A DNA stretch of 64,000 bases, from positions 1 to 64,000 of the forward strand of contig JADKBO010000022.1 in NCBI GenBank assembly GCA_016715105.1, in the 5' to 3' direction. Shown here in pieces: positions 56,267 through 64,000 of the stretch. Made by a program: the position numbers and the translations under genes. How positions within the stretch are numbered: the stretch's first letter is position 1; each line of letters starts with the position of its first letter. The notes below the pieces were generated by a model. The model was not told where the DNA came from. It did not search any database and saw only the letters and a list, made by a program, of their open reading frames with translations. Source of the DNA: Saprospiraceae bacterium. Its GTDB lineage: Bacteria > Bacteroidota > Bacteroidia > Chitinophagales > Saprospiraceae.

Positions 56267-58190
56267 CTATTCTACCACTATAAATTCTGTTCTTCTATTC
56301 ATGAATCTGCCTTCTTCTGTGTCGTTCGATGCGAGAGGTTTTGTTTCTCCCAAGCCTTGATACGATAATCTGGAAGTGGTGATGCCGTGATCGATCAAAT
56401 ACTGGTACACAGATTTGGCCCTGTTTTCCGATAGAAGTTGGTTGTCATTTTCTTCACCAACGCTATCTGTATGTCCTAATAATTTAATTTTCATTTGCTG
56501 CTTCATTTTGAAGCATTCCTACCAGTTTATCCAATTCTGGATACGACTCTGATTTCAATTTAGACGAATTTGTATCAAAGAAAATATTGTTGAGGACAAT
56601 GGGTTGTCTTTCTGTAATGGGCTGCAGTTTCACAACGAGTTTGTATGGTTCATCTGCAGTACGTCCAAATTCAGGTTTGAAGTTTTCACTATGAGGTAAA
56701 TATCCATTTTTTTGAATAAATAGACCAAGGTTTGAGCCACTCTTGATTGGAATAGGTCTGGAAATGTTTGGTAAGTGTTGGCTTTTTGTCAATTTGTGAC
56801 TGGTGGATAAGTCAATGATTTCAAATTCGGCGGCTATGGTTTTTTCAGTTTTTGCATCCACAATTTCTAGTAGAAGGTAAGTGGTAGGAATGGACCTCAA
56901 AGATTCTGGCAGTGTAAAAGTGATGATGTCCAGGTTTGGAATCTCATTACTTTGTTTGCTGAAATAATCAGTTGCATAATAAGCTGTTTTTCCATTTGGG
57001 CTTAAGGCAAATGCGCCATCATCCCCTGTTGTATTTATAGGATGACCTAGATTTACTGGATCTGTATAAACTTTTCCATCTTGATCTAGACGAGTCATGA
57101 ATAGATCATAGGAACCCATTCCCGGCCAACCATCAGATCTGAAGTACAAAGTTTGCCCATCGGCATGGATAAAAGGCGCGTCGTCATTTCCTGGGGAATT
57201 AATATTAGGGCCCATATTGACAGGTTCTTGCCATTTATTATCAATGATGTTGATCACATAAATATCACTGCCTCCATAGCCTCCTTTTCTGGTTGATGAA
57301 AAATAAATCCTACTTCCATCGGCGCTGAAACATGGTTGCGCATCCCATTCTCTGCTGTTGATGACATCCCCTAAATGTGTAGGTTGAGACCACAATCCAT
57401 TGACTTTTCTGCTCAAAAATAAGTCACATGAACCGATGCCTTTTGGGTGATAACACAAGGTAAGAATAGCCCTGCTTTTGTCCTCAGCAATAGAGAAAGC
57501 TCCCGCAGATTCCAGGGAAGCCCACGCCTCAAATGGACTCGCTTCAGACCACAAAGTATCACCACTTTTTGTTGAAACGTAAATCATTTCCTTGTCATAA
57601 ATCTTTCTTACAAAAAATAGGCTTTCGTCATTGAGACTGATTCTGGGTAAATATTCCAAATTGGCTGTATTGATCTGTGGAGGAAGTTTTTCCAATTTCA
57701 CATCCTGCGCATTGTTGAAAAACTTTTGCTTCAATTTGATTTGAGCCAACATTTGATTGACTTTTTATTTGGCGGGCCGAAGTAAGATTTGGAAGTTTTT
57801 GCAGTCTTTCTCCATAAGTTATAGCTAAGGGTAATGATTCAACGGCGTCTGCTGCCATAAATGCAGAATATAAGATATCCACATCATTGTTTTGATCAGC
57901 GGCTACGGCTTTTTGCAAATATTCAAATGCTTCTGTTTTTTATTTTGATTATAGAGTATGGCTCCTTTTCTAGAAAGTGCCTGAGCATTGTTTGGTTCAG
58001 TTTGTAATACTTGATCCAATAAGTGTAACGCCCCTTCAACATTATTTTGACGGTATTGCAAATCAGAAGATGCCATCAACTCTTCGTTGCTGAGCTTTGA
58101 TGAAGGTTTGACCTGCTTTGTGGTGCTGCAACTGATTAAAAAAGTGGAAACAATCGCAAAAAGCAAAATTTTAAACACAATATTAAACAT
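56267..58190 (-). CDS. TPR-PD40-OmpA outer-membrane lipoprotein (frameshifted)
   Basis: Four frames, 57903-58190, 57628-57918, 56484-57752 and 56267-56506, line up as one protein of about 640 residues. The lipobox LISCSTTK follows a hydrophobic signal. TPR-like helices (YRQNNVEGALHLLDQVLQTEP), then PD40 beta-propeller repeats (WDAQPCFSADGSRIYFSS), and a C-terminal OmpA peptidoglycan-binding domain (LNNIFFDTNSSKLKSES, then LLGHTDSVGEENDNQLLS and NRRTEFIV) follow. Breaks lie in T6 57936-57941, T5 57762-57766 and near 56490. This architecture is common in Bacteroidota, near T9SS or gliding genes, and anchors the outer membrane to the wall. Indels in A/T runs suggest sequencing error. Confidence 0.85.
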
Positions 58191-58200
58191 ACATTTTTAT

Positions 58201-60240
58201 CTAGGTATGTTCTATAACGACAGTATCCTCCACTTTCTGTCCTAAATATCTAATTATTAAATACATAGCTACAATAGCAAGTAAAAACATGAGCCAACTC
58301 ACAATAGCTGATCCCCCAAGAACTGTTGCTAAACCTTTGCAAACCAATGAAATAGCTCCTACTGTTAAAGCGTATGGCATTTGTGTTTTGACGTGATCCA
58401 AGTGATTACAATCTGATGCCAATGAACTCAAAATGGTAGTATCAGAAATAGGAGAACAGTGATCGCCTAAAACAGACGCCGACAAAACAGTCGCTATAAC
58501 GCTATATAAAATTTCCAAGGTTTGCTCTTGTTCCATTCCTGCATTGACGCAAATGGCATAAGTAGTAGGAATGGCAATGGGGTAAAGGATGGCCATTGTC
58601 GACCAGCTTGAACCCGTACTAAAGGAAATCAATGCTGCTGTTATAAAAATTAAGGAGGGCAAAACCAAAGGAGAGACATTCCCCGTAAGGGCTCCACTGA
58701 TAAAATCAGCTGTATGTAAAGCGTCGGTAGTTTTAGCCAGTGACCAAGCCAGACATAAAATCACCAAGGCTGGCAACATAGTTTTGAAGCCGCTGACCAA
58801 CCAAAACATGGTGTCAAAAAGTTTCATGGTTTTATTGGCAACCGTGATGATGATGGCAACAATGACACCTGAGAGACTGGCCCACAAAAGCGCAGAATAA
58901 CTGTCACTTGCACCAATGACCATACCCAATTTTTTAAAAAACCCTACACTACTTTCTTTGCTCAATCCAGCAATATTATCCCAGATGGAAGACCAACTGT
59001 AGTAAACTTTAGAGGGATCAAGTTGGGCGTAAAGCGCATCCATGCCAGTATCCATCAATCCAAATAAAGTCATAAATACAACTGTAAGGACTGGAAGAAC
59101 AGCATGACTCCATTTGAGTGGTGCATTTTTAACTGGACTTAGATCCTCCATGTTTGGCTCATCTTCATCAGCTGTACGCGCTGGTGAAACTTGACCTGTC
59201 TTTCTCGCCCTTCGTTCAGCTTTGAGCATAGGTCCATAATCTCTTCCCATCCAAATGAGCATAAACATAAAAATGAGTGTAAAAATACTGTAATAGGCGT
59301 ATTTCAGACTACTGATAAACACCCCATATGGAGTCAACTGAGTATCTAAACCTATCTGTTGTAAGCCATCATCTATATAACCAAGCTCTGCCCCAATCCA
59401 TGTAGTTATGAAAGCTATGGCTGCAACAGGAGCTGCAGTTGCATCAACGATGTAGGACAGTTTTTCTCTGCTGACCCTGAATTTATCTGTCACGGGGCGC
59501 ATGGTATTCCCAACGATCAAAGTATTGGCATAATCATCAAAAAAAATGGCGATTCCCAAAAACCAAGTAACCAATTGACTGCTTTTGGCGCTTTTGGCAT
59601 ACTTGGTCAAAACATTTACGACACCTACCATGCCACCATTTTTTGAAATAATAGCTACCATTCCCCCTATCAAAAGAGAAAACACGATGACTGAAATATG
59701 CCCCCTTTCATTTAGGGCGTCTATTACAAATTCTTTGACAACATTGAATATTGAGGCAATGAAATAATAAAAAGAGTCCAAACGTAAGCCTCCAGCAATG
59801 AATGCTCCAGACCATATCCCAATGAATAAAGAAATAATTACTTCCTTGAATATCAAGGCCAAAATAATAGCCAATAGTGGTGGGATTACACTCATCCAAA
59901 GGGGGATTTGTTTGATTCTGTGCCGTCCATCCTTCTTTTTAGAAATATGGGTCAATTGACTACCTTGGGTAGCTTCGATGTAAAACATACTACCAGCAAA
60001 ACTGATCTCGTCTGTCAAATAAGCTTTGCCATCAACAATTGGAAGGTATTGTGCATCTCCGTTGATTGATACTTCACCAAAGTTTGTTGACTTTCCTGAT
60101 TGGAAATATACACCATTGGCATCACTATTTAAAACTGGTGAACCAATTAGCGAGGTATCAGTAACAGACTCCCCTTGGGCAAAAGTTTGTATAGTAAAAA
60201 TGGCAAAAAGTAGGATGGTAATTATTGGTCTCATAAGCAA
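58201..60240 (-). CDS. nhaC: NhaC-family Na+/H+ antiporter with N-terminal exported domain
   Basis: The 679-residue protein has a signal-like N terminus (MRPIITILLFAIFTIQTFAQG), a roughly 80-residue exported domain, and then about eleven membrane helices starting near IPLWMSVIPPLLAIILALIF. Conserved NhaC segments are seen: IFFDDYANTLIVGNTMRP, AAPVAAIAFITTWIGAELGY and FSTGSSWSTMAILYPIAIP, with polar residues in broken helices. It should exchange sodium for protons across the inner membrane. The extra N-terminal domain is typical of Bacteroidota members. It starts upstream of and on the same strand as the OmpA lipoprotein (11 bp between them). Confidence 0.9.
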   Translation of the reverse strand: MLMRPIITILLFAIFTIQTFAQGESVTDTSLIGSPVLNSDANGVYFQSGKSTNFGEVSINGDAQYLPIVDGKAYLTDEISFAGSMFYIEATQGSQLTHISKKKDGRHRIKQIPLWMSVIPPLLAIILALIFKEVIISLFIGIWSGAFIAGGLRLDSFYYFIASIFNVVKEFVIDALNERGHISVIVFSLLIGGMVAIISKNGGMVGVVNVLTKYAKSAKSSQLVTWFLGIAIFFDDYANTLIVGNTMRPVTDKFRVSREKLSYIVDATAAPVAAIAFITTWIGAELGYIDDGLQQIGLDTQLTPYGVFISSLKYAYYSIFTLIFMFMLIWMGRDYGPMLKAERRARKTGQVSPARTADEDEPNMEDLSPVKNAPLKWSHAVLPVLTVVFMTLFGLMDTGMDALYAQLDPSKVYYSWSSIWDNIAGLSKESSVGFFKKLGMVIGASDSYSALLWASLSGVIVAIIITVANKTMKLFDTMFWLVSGFKTMLPALVILCLAWSLAKTTDALHTADFISGALTGNVSPLVLPSLIFITAALISFSTGSSWSTMAILYPIAIPTTYAICVNAGMEQEQTLEILYSVIATVLSASVLGDHCSPISDTTILSSLASDCNHLDHVKTQMPYALTVGAISLVCKGLATVLGGSAIVSWLMFLLAIVAMYLIIRYLGQKVEDTVVIEHT

Positions 60241-60351
60241 TCAGCTAGTTTCTTGTAGGTAAATATAGTGTTCAGTTTGTTACTTTTTCCTACTCAGGTC
60301 AAAAAGTGACCTAAAAGACTTGTTTTTTACGGAAGGATCTGTCCAAATCTA

Positions 60352-61188
60352 TCAAAGAAATAAGCCAATTTGCCATGGTTTCCACCAAAAATCTATAAAA
60401 GTAAAGTTGTTTTTTGCCAGTTTTAAGTCCAAAAAAACAAAACCCAAATCATAAATTTCTATGCTTGCTCTTACTGCTTGATCATTTTTGATTTCCTCCC
60501 AGACATCATACATTCCTTTAGACCAATGAATATCGTCAAAAACAATAATTGCATCAGGCGTGCAATAGGGCAGAATTTGTGACCAATAACGTTTGGTTGC
60601 TTCGTAACTATGATTGCCGTCTACATAAACTAAGTCGTATTTATCCCCAGATTCAAGTGTGTTTTGCAATGTATCATCAAAATTGCCTAAAACAGTTCTT
60701 ACACCTTGGAAACCAAATTGGTTGAAAGCATCTCTTGCCTTGGAGAGCACCTCTGCATTGCCTTCCATTGTGGTCATTTGCATTTTTGAATTTGCCGACA
60801 ACATGTATAAAGTGGACAAACCAAGTGAAGTACCAATTTCAAGGACATTTTTCCTATGGTACTTATTTACTAAATGAAATAAAATTCTTGCCTGATTCGC
60901 AGGAGCAAGCGCACTCTTTGCAATTTCAGAAAGCTGTCTTGTTGCATTTTGATTTTTCAAAACTTTACTTCCAGCACCCATTTCTTGAAACATGACCGTT
61001 TCCTTTGATTGCATTAAGTTTTTACGGTGGGATTCCAAAATCTCAAAAGCATAATACATGTGATCGTTTTTGATCACTTCATCTATAAAGGAATAAACAA
61101 AGGGAGAATGTACCTTGTATATGGTCTTGGCTTTCGAATAATACCTCCAAAAAGTCGATATTTTTTCTAATAGAATACGAAACAACAT
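60352..61188 (-). CDS. Class I SAM-dependent methyltransferase
   Basis: A 278-residue O-methyltransferase-like protein (Methyltransf_24 type). The SAM motif VLEIGTSLGLSTLYML is near residue 115, with acidic TMEGNAEVLSKARD after the second strand and the metal-linked YDLVYVDGNHSYEATKRYW near 187, as in catechol or CmcI-type enzymes. The substrate is unknown. It is 111 bp upstream of the antiporter and on the same strand. Confidence 0.88.
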   Translation of the reverse strand: MLFRILLEKISTFWRYYSKAKTIYKVHSPFVYSFIDEVIKNDHMYYAFEILESHRKNLMQSKETVMFQEMGAGSKVLKNQNATRQLSEIAKSALAPANQARILFHLVNKYHRKNVLEIGTSLGLSTLYMLSANSKMQMTTMEGNAEVLSKARDAFNQFGFQGVRTVLGNFDDTLQNTLESGDKYDLVYVDGNHSYEATKRYWSQILPYCTPDAIIVFDDIHWSKGMYDVWEEIKNDQAVRASIEIYDLGFVFLDLKLAKNNFTFIDFWWKPWQIGLFL

Positions 61189-61678
61189 AGGCCTATTTTT
61201 TCAAAACTTTAAATCCCTTCTAAAATAAATAATTTTTATTTAGGTCGTCAATCAGGCTGTTTCTTTGTCTTTTCGAATAGATTTCATACAACTCATTTAG
61301 AATTGCTTTCATAATTGGGAAGACTTAAGTTATTCTAGATGGAAGTTAAGAAAATTGTAATACTTAAATAAGTTTAAATTGATTTTCCTTTAGGTTTTAA
61401 TACAAATATAAAGTATATCTTCTAAAGTGGCAACTTATGTTAGATAGTTTAAAATCTACTTTTGAATTTGAGTAGATTTTCGGCGCAAAAAAAACTTTAC
61501 ACTCTTGCTTTAAATTTCGAATTTTATATTCTTTAATAAATATGAAATCTGATCAAATGTTAAAATACGAACTTTTAAATATTATAAATTACGGAAAGTA
61601 AAAAAAATATAATATCTTACACTAGCGTTATAATTTAATAATTGTATATTTATTTTTGAAGACAAAAAAAACATATAT
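61189..61678. other. AT-rich divergent intergenic region
   Basis: 490 bp separate the methyltransferase (minus) and the last gene (plus). The stretch is strongly AT-rich. TATTTTTG (61651-61658) matches TAnnTTTG 21 bp before the last gene's ATG, but lacks a TTTG at -33. A 30-codon minus-strand ORF at 61220-61312 (MKAILNELYEIYSKRQRNS) could be a short leader peptide of the methyltransferase, without further support. Confidence 0.45.
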
Positions 61679-64000
61679 ATGAAAAACTTATTAGCTCTTA
61701 TCTTTTTCCTGGTTGCAGAATTATTATTTTCCCAAACCACACTAACTTGTAACTTTAAAGTTAATCTTAGCAATGAAAGCATTCCTGCAGGTTTAATAAT
61801 TGGTGAAGTTAGAGTTGTGGGCAATTTCAACCCTTCGCAGATTGTGCTTACTTCTGATGGGAATAAAAAATTTTCTAAATTAAATCAGCAGGTCACTGCA
61901 TGGGCTGGTAGTATCTTGGTATATAGCTTTCAATATGATATCATTAACCCACAAAAAAACAACAGAGTTGAATCAAAAATAACAGAACTTATTGAGTATC
62001 CTTGCAATTCTTATGTATTTAACCCTGATCCAACTGGAAATTATTCAACAGGTGTAAATATAGGAAGACTTTATAGTGGAAATTATACCGGTTATTATTG
62101 TTTTAATGAATGTGCTGATTGTTATATTCCCACACCTGTTGCCCAGCCAAATCCTTATATTTTGGCAAATGATTTTATTGGTATAGAAAGATATTTAGCG
62201 AGAAGTATCAGCATGGATGAAATGGTTCAATATTTTAGACACGAAGAAAATTGGTTTGGTAAAAGATTAATAGATACTCCTATTATGGGGGCAGGGATAG
62301 TCCCTTGCACTAACCCATGTGATCAAAATTGCCTTTATAAATATTGCCCTGAAAAATACAAACAAGATTTAAATCTTTTAACTGATTTGAATGCTGCATT
62401 TATTCGAGGAGTTGTTGGATATTATGCTGGGGAGAACACATTAATTCAATCAGATGTTGATCACTTTATTTCTGGGGCAGATCCCCTTGTGACGCGACGG
62501 TTGTTGGCAATTAGAAAAGCTGTTAAAGATATAAATAGGGCATACGATGCTGCTCAACTTAGGCGGCCAATAGTTGAGGCATTTGTGCCCGAAAAAATAT
62601 TTAAGGATCAGGTTCCAAAGGTTAAAATTCCAAAGTCTGTCATATCCTTGTTTTCATCTGAAATTGTGGCATCAGGTGAGGCAAACTATTATTTTGTCAG
62701 TGGAAATACTAGTACCCCAAAAGACGATCTAAAATTTGATTATAATAAAATTGTTAAAAGAGTTGCAATTGTTACAGATAGTGAGTCAGAGCCTTATCTC
62801 ATTAATTTGCAAGCAAAAATGTGGGTATTTTTTGTTTGCAAACAATTTATTGACATGGGTTATACAGCAATTCAGCTTTCTCAAATATCACAATGGAGCA
62901 AATTGCAAGGTAATCTTCCCGACGGCCACAGAGGAATAACATCATCTCTAAATGTGGCTTCTGTTACTGATACTCAGACTAATAAAGAGAATTTTGGAGA
63001 AGAAATGAAGACAATGGAATGGAAGCAATTTGCCTATGAATTGACAAATCTTGTTGATAAAGTAAGGGAATATGCAAGAAGTAACAATAAATTTGTCCTT
63101 TTGTCTACACAGGCCGATAGAATTTATTATCGACATATAAAAAGCGGCACAACTTATATAAAACAATTTGGTGCTAACGGTAAACCACTTTATATTTTTG
63201 ATTACAATGGTGCTGCAATGAGACCAAGAGAAGTAAACGACCAAAATAATGTATATAATAATGGAAGAAATTTATATACAACATCTGGTGTTCAACTTTG
63301 TAGTCAGCCAAACGAAATGACAGAAAGTACATTCAATACAGTTATGCCTGGCTGCAATAATTGTCTTAAAGCTATAATAGATCCTTGTTCTGGAAAACAA
63401 TATGAAAGAAATGGAGAAGGTTGGTCACCTAGACCATGGGCAAATGAGCAACTACCAAGTGTATTGCCGAATGGTCGCTACTTTGCAAAGATGCCCCATT
63501 TAGTATATTTTGACGGTGGCGCAGGGGTCGATGTTCTCTCCCCAAGTAGTTTTCCTAGTGCTTGTTTACCATGGACAGGAGATGCTGTAAATAATCAACA
63601 CACTTATGGTTATGATGATTCTAGATGGTTTACAGAATTTGCTAAACTTGGAGGTCCTACTTGCATAAACAATTGGCTAAACCATCATTATATTAAGGTC
63701 AAGTCATTTGATTTCAATCCAGTTGTAAATACATTGTCTTCATATTATTTGGATTTACCAGGTCGCATTTTAAATAGAAAAATAAAGGAACAAGATTTGC
63801 AAGTACCAACTAGTTATGTTGGCTCAGTACCTTCAGATGCCTTCCGATTGGCAGATCCAGCTAATTCTGCTATAAAAAGTAATGTTATCAATTATTTATG
63901 GAAAGTTTTGGAAATTGATAATAATTCTATTTATATGACTTATGTAAATTATCAAAATACATATACTAGAAAATTTTCTGTTAGTAATCCCGACAGGAGT
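61679..64000 (+). CDS. Large secreted protein of unknown function, partial
   Basis: The frame opens with a signal peptide MKNLLALIFFLVAELLFSQ and runs without a stop to the window edge (774 codons). I recognise no family. Near residues 160-250 there are cysteine pairs (CFNECADCYIP and CTNPCDQNCLYKYC) that suggest disulfides. The central part VAIVTDSESEPYLINLQAKM and KFVLLSTQADRIYYRHIK has a strand-helix rhythm like a Rossmann or TIM-type domain. The DNA is richer in A/T than its neighbours, which suggests recent acquisition or a fast-evolving surface protein. The C terminus, where a T9SS signal would lie, is missing. Confidence 0.75.
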   Translation, partial: MKNLLALIFFLVAELLFSQTTLTCNFKVNLSNESIPAGLIIGEVRVVGNFNPSQIVLTSDGNKKFSKLNQQVTAWAGSILVYSFQYDIINPQKNNRVESKITELIEYPCNSYVFNPDPTGNYSTGVNIGRLYSGNYTGYYCFNECADCYIPTPVAQPNPYILANDFIGIERYLARSISMDEMVQYFRHEENWFGKRLIDTPIMGAGIVPCTNPCDQNCLYKYCPEKYKQDLNLLTDLNAAFIRGVVGYYAGENTLIQSDVDHFISGADPLVTRRLLAIRKAVKDINRAYDAAQLRRPIVEAFVPEKIFKDQVPKVKIPKSVISLFSSEIVASGEANYYFVSGNTSTPKDDLKFDYNKIVKRVAIVTDSESEPYLINLQAKMWVFFVCKQFIDMGYTAIQLSQISQWSKLQGNLPDGHRGITSSLNVASVTDTQTNKENFGEEMKTMEWKQFAYELTNLVDKVREYARSNNKFVLLSTQADRIYYRHIKSGTTYIKQFGANGKPLYIFDYNGAAMRPREVNDQNNVYNNGRNLYTTSGVQLCSQPNEMTESTFNTVMPGCNNCLKAIIDPCSGKQYERNGEGWSPRPWANEQLPSVLPNGRYFAKMPHLVYFDGGAGVDVLSPSSFPSACLPWTGDAVNNQHTYGYDDSRWFTEFAKLGGPTCINNWLNHHYIKVKSFDFNPVVNTLSSYYLDLPGRILNRKIKEQDLQVPTSYVGSVPSDAFRLADPANSAIKSNVINYLWKVLEIDNNSIYMTYVNYQNTYTRKFSVSNPDRS

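Noticed and set aside
61220..61312. 30-residue ORF (MKAILNELYEIYSKRQRNS) on the minus strand
   Set aside because: Very short, AT-rich surroundings and no conserved feature; listed only as part of the intergenic region.

Overview
The window looks like a chromosomal piece of a Bacteroidota bacterium, most likely a Saprospirales-type organism. Support comes from the fused MurF-alanine racemase, a C-terminal type IX secretion sorting domain, the DUF1501/DUF1800 pair, a fused assimilatory nitrate reductase, AT-rich DNA, and several promoters with the Bacteroidota -7 box TAnnTTTG, some with an upstream TTTG.

Layout. 1-2.1 kb is a heavily decayed IS66-type transposon on the minus strand, followed by a short simple-sequence array. 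2.3-7.6 kb holds the wall/stress pair murF-alr and clpB. 7.9-16.9 kb is mixed housekeeping: pgi (broken by one frameshift), a DUF4160/DUF2442 pair, cysE-cysM for cysteine synthesis, a Spy-like periplasmic protein, an EamA exporter, purK and nusB. 17.1-25.0 kb is a nitrate/nitrite assimilation operon: a rubredoxin-tailed reductase-like protein, NasA fused to its own FAD and BFD electron-transfer domains, NirD and NirB. It has a recognisable promoter and a candidate operator, and faces a divergent Nudix/winged-helix regulator and a WYL regulator. 25.4-32.3 kb is regulatory and stress-like: DinB, YtxH, CBS, a NarL-type response regulator and an AAA ATPase. It includes a 162-bp MITE and, upstream of the ATPase, a striking array of four 53-bp palindromic units.

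32.6-42.5 kb is the most unusual part. It is a tightly packed minus-strand operon: a double-GNAT protein, a GH3-type acyl-adenylating enzyme, a GNAT-like protein, a Rieske oxygenase, a fatty-acid desaturase, an RnfD-like membrane domain fused to FG-GAP/ASPIC-UnbV repeats, and a small membrane protein. I infer an undescribed lipid or acyl-amide modification pathway with its own membrane redox component.

42.8-64 kb is mostly envelope and secretion: a broken tail-fibre-like adhesin, DUF1501 and DUF1800 proteins, a T9SS cargo protein, a fibronectin-type lipoprotein, TerC, tRNA-Gln, an S9 peptidase, a TPR-PD40-OmpA lipoprotein, an NhaC antiporter, a methyltransferase, and a large secreted protein running off the end.

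Many genes between 9.3 and 58.2 kb are split by one-base length changes, mostly in short A/T runs. Large genes elsewhere (clpB, nasA, nirB, the S9 peptidase) are intact. Uncorrected sequencing indels are the simplest explanation for single events. The adhesin (42.8-43.6 kb) and the fibronectin lipoprotein (49.4-51.7 kb) carry several each and may be real pseudogenes. Split genes are reported here as one feature over the full span.
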